64,000 bases of DNA from Paenibacillus piscarius (lineage in GTDB: Bacteria > Bacillota > Bacilli > Paenibacillales > Paenibacillaceae), in the NCBI RefSeq assembly GCF_022234545.1, contig NZ_JAIEUI010000017.1, positions 108,214 to 172,213 of the forward strand. The letters are read 5' to 3'. Within the stretch, counting starts at the first letter, position 1. Each line of letters begins with the position of its first letter. A program made the position numbers and the translations under genes. The notes under the pieces are model-generated. The model saw only the letters and a program-made list of their open reading frames with translations. It searched no databases and was not told where the DNA came from. Below, one piece after another: positions 8,844-15,807 of this stretch.

Positions 8844-9719
8844 GTGAGCAGCATAACCGTGGCTAAGGTGCTTAATAACAATGTAATCATTGCCGAGCAT
8901 CCCCAACATGACGAGGTTGTGGTGATTGGCAAGGGAATTGGCTTCAACCGCAAAATGCGGGACCGGATCAGCCTGTCCTCCGTAGAGAAGATGTTTATTC
9001 TGCGCAGCCAGGAGGAACAGGAGCAATATAAGCAGCTGGTGCCGCAGGTGGACGAGAAGCTGATTGAAGTGGTGCAGGAGATTGTGCTGCATATTATGCA
9101 GAAGAGCCATCAGACGCTGAACGAGCATATTCATATTGCGCTCACAGACCATATCTCCTTTGCGATCCGCAGAAGCGAGCAGCAGATGGCGATTCATAAT
9201 CCGTTCCTGTATGAGACCCGGGAGATTTATCCTGAGGAATACAGTCTGGCCGAGTATGCCGTGGACCGGATCAACAGGGCGATGGGGGTGACGCTGCCGC
9301 CGGATGAGGTCGGCTTCGTGGCCCTGCATATTGTCAGTGCGCTGAGCAATCAGCATATCTCCGAGGTCAAGCAGCATTCCCAGCTGATCGGCGATCTGGT
9401 GGGGCTGGTGGAGGATAATCTGGAGTACCGCATCCCGCGTGATTCCCTGGACTATTCCAGGCTGGTCACCCATTTGCGGTTCGTTCTGGAGCGGCTCCGC
9501 CGGGGGGAGACCGTGCGTGAGACCTCTTCCCTGGATGGGCTGATGAAGCGCGAGTATCCCGAGATGTATATGCTTGCCTGGAAGCTGACCAAGGTGATTG
9601 AGCAGCGTGTTCACATCCCGGTATACCCTGCCGAGGTGAGCTATCTGACGATTCATCTGCAGCGCCTGACCCAGAAGAAGGAAGATGAGGCAGATATGAA
9701 GCCGCAGGAAGACGTTTAG
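8844..9719 (+). CDS. glcT: PTS-regulated transcription antiterminator, GlcT/BglG family
   Basis: RNA-binding antiterminator that lets RNA polymerase pass the terminator in the ptsG leader when glucose is present. It has 291 residues: an N-terminal CAT RNA-binding domain (1-58, including KVLNNNVIIAE and GKGIGFNRK), PRD1 (about 65-170, with the conserved HIHIALTDHI segment) and PRD2 (about 172-280, with NLEYRIPRD...HLRFVLERL and EVSYLTIHLQR). The PRD histidines are the sites normally phosphorylated by EII and HPr. The start is a GTG at 8844 with AGAGGTG upstream. The order glcT-ptsG-ptsH-ptsI matches B. subtilis, which is the main reason for calling it GlcT rather than LicT or SacT. Confidence 0.9.
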   Translation: MSSITVAKVLNNNVIIAEHPQHDEVVVIGKGIGFNRKMRDRISLSSVEKMFILRSQEEQEQYKQLVPQVDEKLIEVVQEIVLHIMQKSHQTLNEHIHIALTDHISFAIRRSEQQMAIHNPFLYETREIYPEEYSLAEYAVDRINRAMGVTLPPDEVGFVALHIVSALSNQHISEVKQHSQLIGDLVGLVEDNLEYRIPRDSLDYSRLVTHLRFVLERLRRGETVRETSSLDGLMKREYPEMYMLAWKLTKVIEQRVHIPVYPAEVSYLTIHLQRLTQKKEDEADMKPQEDV

Positions 9720-9732
9720 TCGATTTTGCCGC

Positions 9733-9761
9733 TTGCAACTTCATATCATTGATGCTACAAT
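9733..9761 (+). promoter_or_regulatory. Sigma-A-type promoter of ptsGHI
   Basis: TTGCAA (9733-9738) and TACAAT (9756-9761) are 17 bases apart. They lie directly after the glcT stop codon and about 50 bases before the antiterminator/terminator structure. Confidence 0.8.
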
Positions 9762-9811
9762 GTTCCCTGTTAAGATATTCAACAGAATAACAACGTGTAA
9801 CTGATACGATC

Positions 9812-9917
9812 AGGCATGAGTGATTTACAGTATTATGGTTGTCCTGCCCCGGCTTGGGGTACGCTAACGGTAGCGTTAGTAGGGCGATCAGTGTACTGTA
9901 TTGCTCATGCCTTTTTT
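9812..9917 (+). promoter_or_regulatory. ptsG leader: GlcT-type antiterminator (RAT) and terminator
   Basis: The arms AGGCATGAGTGATTTACAGTA (from 9812) and TACTGTATTGCTCATGCCT (to 9913) can pair over a long stem, followed by TTTTTT, giving a strong leader terminator. The 5' arm and the bases after it are where the ribonucleic antiterminator bound by GlcT is expected. Inside lies a second hairpin with two alternative registers (ACGCTA/TAGCGT at 9861-9876, CTAACG/CGTTAG at 9864-9879). An open frame from 9816 runs through this leader but is not coding. Confidence 0.8.
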
Positions 9918-9959
9918 GGCTTTCTGTTACAAGAAATTCAGGGTAAGGAAGTGAATTCA

Positions 9960-12017
9960 ATGTTCAAAAAGTTATTCGGTGTCCTGCAGAGAGTCGGTAA
10001 AGCGCTCATGCTGCCGGTCGCCATTCTTCCGGCAGCGGGACTGCTGCTCGGAATCGGGAACATGCTGGTCAATCCGGACTTCCTGCAATACGTGCCTGCC
10101 CTGGAGAACCATATCGTACAGGCAATTGCCACGGTGCTCATGAATTCCGGGCAAATCGTGTTCGACAATCTCTCCCTGCTGTTTGCAGTCGGCGTAGCCA
10201 TCGGGCTGGCCGGGGGCGAGGGTGTCGCCGGACTTGCGGCTATTATCGGCTTCCTGGTCATGAACGTGACCATGGGTACGGTAGTCGGAGTTAACGATTA
10301 CGTGCTCAGCTTAAAGGACTTCGCGTATGCCCGGGTCCTGGGGATTCCGACCCTGCAGACCGGGGTGTTCGGCGGTATCCTGGTAGGGATTCTGGCCGCA
10401 TCCATGTACAAAAGGTTCTTCCGCATAGAACTGCCGTCTTATTTGGGCTTCTTCGCAGGGAAACGCTTCGTACCGATCATGACGGCGGTGACCTCGCTGC
10501 TGCTCGGCCTTGCGCTCACGATTGTATGGCCGCCGATCCAGCATGGGCTGAACTATGTGTCGCAGAGTATGATCAACACGAACCTGACGCTGTCGGCCTT
10601 CATCTTCGGGGTCATTGAGCGTTCACTGATTCCGTTCGGGCTGCACCATATTTTCTATTCACCGTTCTGGTACGAATTCGGCAGCTATATCGACAAGGCA
10701 GGCGATCTGGTCCGCGGGGACCAGCGGATCTTCATGCAGCAGCTTCGCGACGGTGTGGAGTTCACAGCGGGAACCTTTACTACCGGTAAATATCCGTTCA
10801 TGATGTTTGGCCTTCCGGCTGCTGCACTGGCGATCTATCACGAGTCCAAGCCGGAGAACCGCCGGATCGTGGGAAGCTTGATGATCTCGGCCGCACTGAC
10901 CTCGTTCCTGACGGGGATTACAGAGCCGCTGGAATTCTCTTTCCTGTTCGTGGCACCGCTGCTGTTCGCTGTACATGCGGTATTCGCCGGCTTGTCCTTC
11001 ATGACGATGCATATCCTGAATGTCAAAATCGGCATGACCTTCTCCGGCGGCTTCATCGACTACGTGCTGTTCGGTATTATTCCGAACCGCACCGCCTGGT
11101 GGCTGGTCATTCCGGTAGGTCTGGTGCTTGCGGTCATCTACTACTTCGGCTTCCGCTTTGTCATCCGCAAGTTCAATCTGAAGACGCCGGGCCGTGAGGA
11201 TGCGTCTGAGGATGAAGAGGAAGTAAGCACAGCGAGCGTGTCCAAGACGGGCGACGATCTCCCGCGCAACATTCTGTCCGCTCTGGGCGGCACGGAGAAC
11301 ATCACTCATCTGGACGCCTGCATCACCCGCCTGCGCGTGGAAGTGAAGGATAAAGCGGGTGTGGACAAGAACCGGCTGAAGAAATTAGGTGCTTCTGGAG
11401 TTCTGGAAGTGGGTAACAACGTACAAGCGATCTTCGGAACCCGTTCGGACACCATCAAGTCCCAGATTCAAGATGTCATGAACGGCAAAACACCTGCCGC
11501 AGCGCCTGTGGCTCCGCAGCCGGAGCTGGAACAGGCGGCGGGCGAGCAAGGGGACGCCATTATCGCGGAGGATATCGTCTCCCCGGTGAACGGCGAGCTG
11601 CTGGATATTACGGAGGTTCCGGATGCGGTCTTCTCCCAGAAGATGACCGGTGACGGCTTCGCGTTCCTGTCCGCAGACGGCAAGATTGCTTCGCCGGTAT
11701 ACGGCAAGGTATTCAACGTCTTCCCGAGCAAACACGCCATCGGCATTATGTCGGACGGCGGCAAGGAGGTCCTGGTGCATATCGGGGTCAATACGGTGAA
11801 GCTGAAGGGTCAGGGCTTCACGGTGCTGGTTGAGGAAGGCGAACTGGTTGCTGCCGGACAGCCGATTATGGAGGTCGATCTGGAGTATGTGAAGGCGAAT
11901 GCGCCTTCGGTCATCTCCCCGGTCATCTTCTCTAATCTGCCGGAAGGCTCCAGCGTCACCTTGAAGAAGCCGGGCCGGGTATCGATTGGCGATAAGGACA
12001 TCATCACCATTCAGTAG
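9960..12017 (+). CDS. ptsG: PTS glucose transporter subunit IICBA
   Basis: Imports glucose across the membrane while phosphorylating it to glucose-6-phosphate. The 685-residue chain carries all three EII domains. EIIC covers residues 1-410, with multiple membrane helices and the GITEPLEF motif; EIIB is about 425-505, with the phospho-Cys C454 in LDACITRLRVEV; EIIA is about 540-670, with His592 (SKHAIGIM) and the phospho-His H607 (VLVHIGVNTV). The start is ATG 9960 (MFKKLFGVLQRVGKALM), matching the B. subtilis PtsG N terminus, with AAGGAAG upstream. Expression is expected to need GlcT antitermination at the leader. ptsH and ptsI follow after a 99-base gap containing a hairpin. Confidence 0.96.
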   Translation: MFKKLFGVLQRVGKALMLPVAILPAAGLLLGIGNMLVNPDFLQYVPALENHIVQAIATVLMNSGQIVFDNLSLLFAVGVAIGLAGGEGVAGLAAIIGFLVMNVTMGTVVGVNDYVLSLKDFAYARVLGIPTLQTGVFGGILVGILAASMYKRFFRIELPSYLGFFAGKRFVPIMTAVTSLLLGLALTIVWPPIQHGLNYVSQSMINTNLTLSAFIFGVIERSLIPFGLHHIFYSPFWYEFGSYIDKAGDLVRGDQRIFMQQLRDGVEFTAGTFTTGKYPFMMFGLPAAALAIYHESKPENRRIVGSLMISAALTSFLTGITEPLEFSFLFVAPLLFAVHAVFAGLSFMTMHILNVKIGMTFSGGFIDYVLFGIIPNRTAWWLVIPVGLVLAVIYYFGFRFVIRKFNLKTPGREDASEDEEEVSTASVSKTGDDLPRNILSALGGTENITHLDACITRLRVEVKDKAGVDKNRLKKLGASGVLEVGNNVQAIFGTRSDTIKSQIQDVMNGKTPAAAPVAPQPELEQAAGEQGDAIIAEDIVSPVNGELLDITEVPDAVFSQKMTGDGFAFLSADGKIASPVYGKVFNVFPSKHAIGIMSDGGKEVLVHIGVNTVKLKGQGFTVLVEEGELVAAGQPIMEVDLEYVKANAPSVISPVIFSNLPEGSSVTLKKPGRVSIGDKDIITIQ

Positions 12018-12033
12018 CATGTGCAATGGCGAA

Positions 12034-12061
12034 GCGCTTCCATTATAATGAAAGGAAGCGC
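12034..12061 (+). other. Hairpin in the ptsG-ptsH gap
   Basis: The 8-bp inverted repeat GCGCTTCC / GGAAGCGC has a 12-base loop and no U-tract, so it is not a simple terminator. It may be an RNA-stability or processing element. The left arm lies in GAAGCGCTTC, which matches the core of a cre box (10 of 14 positions), and TATAAT sits in the loop (12044-12049), so an internal promoter is another possibility. Confidence 0.5.
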
Positions 12062-12116
12062 AAGCCTTCACCATAAATAATGAATCCAAATTACAGAAAG
12101 CGAGATGGATGATATC

Positions 12117-12392
12117 ATGCAGACAACTTTCAGAATTATTGACGAAGACGGAATTCACGCACGCCCGGCAACCGCGCTGGTAAATACAGCTACGAAATTC
12201 AAAGGCACTGAGGCTTTTGCTGAAGCCAAAGGCAAGAAGGTAACCCTGAAATCGATCCTGGGCGTGCTGTCCCTGGGCCTTGAAGCCGGAGATACGCTGA
12301 CGCTGATCACAGAAGGCAGTGAAGAAGCAGAAGCACTGAGCGCATTGCAGGAAGTTATGGTCAAGGAAGGGCTGGGAGAAGTTCATGAGTAA
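12117..12392 (+). CDS. ptsH: Phosphocarrier protein HPr
   Basis: Central phosphocarrier of the PTS: accepts phosphate from enzyme I and passes it to EIIA domains; when phosphorylated on Ser it is the co-repressor of CcpA. It has 91 residues. The phospho-His is H14 by full numbering (His15 in usual numbering), in DGIHARPA. The regulatory serine is S46 in TLKSILGV, the HPr-kinase site typical of Firmicutes. ATG 12117 is preferred over the in-frame ATG 12105 because homologues begin at this point (MQTTFRII). The stop overlaps the ptsI start by 8 bases. The S46 site makes the cre-like boxes elsewhere in this window meaningful. Confidence 0.95.
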   Translation: MQTTFRIIDEDGIHARPATALVNTATKFKGTEAFAEAKGKKVTLKSILGVLSLGLEAGDTLTLITEGSEEAEALSALQEVMVKEGLGEVHE

Positions 12393-14097
12393 ACTTTCAG
12401 GAATCGCGGCTTCCGCAGGGATTGCAGTTGCCCGTGCCTTTATCCTGGAACATCCGGACTACACCATTACCCGGACCGAAATTACTGATGTGGATGGTGA
12501 GCTTGCGAAGCTGAATGCCGCCCTGGACCAGTCCAGAGGCGAGCTTCAGCGTATCAAGGAGCGTACGCTGGCAGAGCTTGGGGAGAAGAAGGCGGAGATT
12601 TTTGAATCCCATCTGCTGATTCTGGATGACCCTGAGCTGATCACCCCGGTAATGGACAAAATCCGCGAGGAATCCGTGAATGCGGATTACGCCCTGCATG
12701 AAGTAGCCAATCAGTTTGTGGAAATGTTCCAGAACATGAAGAGCGCCTATCTGCAGGAACGTGCCGCCGATATGCGTGACGTGACCAAGCGTGTGCTGAA
12801 CCATCTGCTCGGCATCCACTATGTGAGCCCGGCAGAGATCAGCGAAGAGGTTATCGTGATTGCCCAGGATCTTACCCCGTCCGATACGGCACAGCTGAAC
12901 CGCAATTTCGTCAAAGGCTTCACCACCAACATTGGCGGCCGGACCTCCCATTCGGCAATCATGGCCCGCTCGCTGGAGATTCCGGCGGTAGTCGGAACCA
13001 AGAACGTCATGTCGCTGGTCAAGGCCGGAGATCTGGTCATTGTGGATGGTCTGAACGGCGATGTGCTGATCAACCCTTCGGAGGCTGAGGTTGCCGAGTA
13101 TACAGCGAAGCAGGAAGCTTACGACCTTCAGATTGCGGAATGGAAAAAGCTCCGTGACGAGCCTACCGTATCTGCTGACGGCAAGCATGTCGAACTGGCG
13201 GCCAATATCGGCACGCCGAACGATGTGAACGGCGTCATCGAGAACGGCGGCGAGGGCGTCGGCCTGTACCGGACCGAATTCCTCTACATGGGCCGCGACA
13301 AGCTGCCGTCCGAGGAGATTCAGTACAACGCCTACCGTACCGTGCTTGAGAATATGCAAGGCAAGCCGGTAGTTGTTCGTACGCTAGATATCGGGGGAGA
13401 CAAGGAGCTGCCTTATCTGGAGCTGCCGAAGGAGATGAACCCGTTCCTGGGCTTCCGCGCGATCCGTCTCTGTCTGGACCGTCAGGATATCTTCCGCACC
13501 CAGCTGCGCGCCCTGCTCAGAGCAAGCGCCCACGGCGACCTGCGGATTATGTTCCCGATGATCGCTACGCTCGGCGAGTTCCGGGCAGCCCGTGAGCTGC
13601 TGCTGGAGGAGAAGGCCAAGCTGCGTGAAGAAGGCAAAGAAGTGTCCGACAACATTCAGCTCGGCATTATGGTGGAGATTCCTTCCACAGCGGTGCTGGC
13701 TGACCAGTTCGCCAAGGAAGTCGATTTCTTCAGTATCGGCACGAATGACCTGATTCAATATACTATGGCCGCTGACCGGATGAATGAGCAGGTATCCTAC
13801 CTGTATCAGCCGTACAACCCGGCGATTCTCCGTCTGGTCAAAATCGTCATCGACGCGGCCCATGCCGAAGGCAAATGGACCGGTATGTGCGGTGAGATGG
13901 CCGGCGACGCAACAGCGATTCCGCTGCTGCTGGGCTTAGGCCTGGATGAATTCAGTATGAGTGCCACCTCCATCCTGCCGGCACGCAGCCAGATTTCCAA
14001 GCTGTCTGCTGCAGAGATGAAGGAGATGGCTGCCGAAGCGCTGCAGCTCGGCACCGCTGAGGAAGTGGCTGCCCTTGTGCAGTCCCGCGCGAAGTAA
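12385..14097 (+). CDS. ptsI: PTS enzyme I (phosphoenolpyruvate-protein phosphotransferase)
   Basis: Transfers phosphate from PEP to HPr; cytoplasmic and shared by all PTS sugars. At 570 residues it is full length. The phospho-His is H189 in GGRTSHSAIMARS. The C-terminal PEP-binding barrel shows GVGLYRTEFLYM, DIGGDKELPYL, FSIGTNDLIQYTMAADR and the active-site Cys in WTGMCGEMAGD. Translation is coupled to ptsH by an 8-base overlap. A terminator at 14144-14175 ends the operon. Confidence 0.97.
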   Translation: MSKLSGIAASAGIAVARAFILEHPDYTITRTEITDVDGELAKLNAALDQSRGELQRIKERTLAELGEKKAEIFESHLLILDDPELITPVMDKIREESVNADYALHEVANQFVEMFQNMKSAYLQERAADMRDVTKRVLNHLLGIHYVSPAEISEEVIVIAQDLTPSDTAQLNRNFVKGFTTNIGGRTSHSAIMARSLEIPAVVGTKNVMSLVKAGDLVIVDGLNGDVLINPSEAEVAEYTAKQEAYDLQIAEWKKLRDEPTVSADGKHVELAANIGTPNDVNGVIENGGEGVGLYRTEFLYMGRDKLPSEEIQYNAYRTVLENMQGKPVVVRTLDIGGDKELPYLELPKEMNPFLGFRAIRLCLDRQDIFRTQLRALLRASAHGDLRIMFPMIATLGEFRAARELLLEEKAKLREEGKEVSDNIQLGIMVEIPSTAVLADQFAKEVDFFSIGTNDLIQYTMAADRMNEQVSYLYQPYNPAILRLVKIVIDAAHAEGKWTGMCGEMAGDATAIPLLLGLGLDEFSMSATSILPARSQISKLSAAEMKEMAAEALQLGTAEEVAALVQSRAK

Positions 14098-14143
14098 TCC
14101 GTTAGCTCTGTTTTCCGTCTTTTCAACTTTTCCAACAACATTT

Positions 14144-14175
14144 GCCGGTTCCCGCTCCAGGGGGCCGGTTTTTTT
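14144..14175 (+). terminator. Rho-independent terminator of ptsGHI
   Basis: CCGGTTCCC pairs with GGGGGCCGG (two G-U pairs), followed by seven T residues. It lies 47 bases after the ptsI stop. Confidence 0.85.
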
Positions 14176-14270
14176 GTGGGTTGTTTTGCAGGAAGACAGC
14201 AATTCTGGAACCGTGTGTTCTACGGAATTTTTATATAATGGGTCCATTACTTCCGGAGGTGGAACGATTC

Positions 14271-15539
14271 TTGCACAAATTCAGCGCTTCACAAATTTAC
14301 TTGTTGATTACCTTTATGATGTCTTTGGCCGCGAGCACGATCTTCACAACCTACAGCATCTATTACGTAGTGGAGCTAGGACTTAACCCGCTGCAGCTGG
14401 TGCTGATCGGGACGGTGCTTGAAGTTACCGTGCTGATCTTCGAGGGAATTACGGGGGTGGTTGCAGATACATACAGCCGCAAGCTGTCGGTAATTATCGG
14501 CATGCTCGTATTAGGGATTGCTTTTGTCCTGGAGGGCAGTATTGTCTGGATGATGCCGGCTGAGATTCTGCCCGCATTCGGCTGGCTGCTGATCTCCCAG
14601 ATGCTGTACGGGATCGGCTGGACGTTCTTCAGCGGTTCGGATATCGCCTGGATCGTAGATGAACTGGAGGAGGGGCAGACAGGGAGGCTGTTCATGCGTT
14701 CCAAAAGGTTCGGGTTAAGCGCATCTCTGCTGGGCATCGCCGCCAGCGTGGGCTTATCACTCATTGCGCCTAACATGCCCTTCCTGGCAGGGGGAGCCAT
14801 CTACATCCTCCTCGGCCTGCTCTTGATCCGTTATATGAAGGAGACGGGCTTCACCCGCCGGGAACGGGCGCCGCAGTCTTCGCCTCTGCGTGAGCTTGGC
14901 AGGACCTGGGCCAGCGGCGCATCCATTCTAAGAAGTCACCCGCTGCTGCTGTTGCTGACGGTTGTAACTTTATTCAGCGGTGCTGCGTCTGAAGGGTATG
15001 ACCGGCTGTGGCCAATCTACCTGATGAACGACATCGGCTTCCCGGCGGGGATGCTCTCGATGGCCACCGCGTTTGGGGCGATCAGTGCAGGGACTGCATT
15101 ATTGGGGCTGTTGGCGGTTCATCTGGCGGAGAGACTGCTGGATTTGAACAAGGAGCGGACCGTCGCCGCCGCCCTGTTCCTGCTGACCTTGGCCCGGGCG
15201 GGCTGTATTCTGATGCTGGCGCTATCCGCCAATTTCTACACTGCGGTCGGAGCTGTGCTGCTCCTGGGCGTCCTCGGTTCTGTGAGCGATCCGGTCTATA
15301 CGACATGGCTGAACACGAAGCTGCCCGCCCGCAGCCGGGCGACGCTCCTGTCGATGATCAGCCAGACCGATGCACTGGGTCAGAGCGCAGGCGGTCCGGC
15401 TGTAGGCTATATCGGCAGCCGCTTCTCGATAAGAGCCTCCCTGCTGTCCGCCGGCTTCCTGCTGCTTCCTGTCATCGCGCTGTACGGGAGGGTGCTGCGC
15501 AAGTCTAACAAGGACATCAAGCAGTCACAGAAGTCCTGA
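14271..15539 (+). CDS. MFS transporter, substrate unknown
   Basis: Major facilitator superfamily membrane protein of about 422 residues with 12 predicted hydrophobic helices and a central charged loop (MKETGFTRRERAPQSS...). The TTG at 14271 is chosen because GGAGGTGG lies 8 bases upstream; the in-frame ATG at 14238 has no ribosome binding site, and its ATG is part of a TATAATG string that may be a -10 element. The MFS motif-A-like segment VVADTYSRKLSVIIG follows helix 2. Sequence style is that of efflux-type MFS proteins (macrolide/multidrug-like), but nothing identifies the substrate. It stands alone between the pts terminator and the pullulanase gene. Confidence 0.85.
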   Translation: MHKFSASQIYLLITFMMSLAASTIFTTYSIYYVVELGLNPLQLVLIGTVLEVTVLIFEGITGVVADTYSRKLSVIIGMLVLGIAFVLEGSIVWMMPAEILPAFGWLLISQMLYGIGWTFFSGSDIAWIVDELEEGQTGRLFMRSKRFGLSASLLGIAASVGLSLIAPNMPFLAGGAIYILLGLLLIRYMKETGFTRRERAPQSSPLRELGRTWASGASILRSHPLLLLLTVVTLFSGAASEGYDRLWPIYLMNDIGFPAGMLSMATAFGAISAGTALLGLLAVHLAERLLDLNKERTVAAALFLLTLARAGCILMLALSANFYTAVGAVLLLGVLGSVSDPVYTTWLNTKLPARSRATLLSMISQTDALGQSAGGPAVGYIGSRFSIRASLLSAGFLLLPVIALYGRVLRKSNKDIKQSQKS

Positions 15540-15807
15540 ACACCTTGGTTTAGGTCTTAATTCCCTGGCACCGGATGCCGATATTGGATAAATAGGACCA
15601 ATGTTTCCTCTAACCCAAACCTGTAAACCTATGGTTACGTATGATAAGATGAACCCAGTAACCGAATTCGGGCAAGACCCGGCTGCAGAGCGGTGCAGCC
15701 CCGTACAAGTATTAGTTGCCGGCAAAGTGGAAATAGCTTGGACTACTAGCAATATAGGAATTCGTTCTCTGCGGTTCCTGCGGAGAGCCTGGGGATGGTG
15801 AATATTT
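15540..15807. other. Intergenic region before the pullulanase gene
   Basis: 268 bases without a supported gene. GGGGATGG lies shortly before the pullulanase ATG and serves as its ribosome binding site. I could not identify a confident -35/-10 pair, a cre box or a terminator for the upstream MFS gene. The short frames that cross it have no ribosome binding site. Confidence 0.5.

Noticed and set aside
9816..9959. N-terminal extension of PtsG from ATG 9816
   Set aside because: It reads through the antiterminator/terminator leader; PtsG homologues begin at the 9960 ATG, which has its own ribosome binding site.
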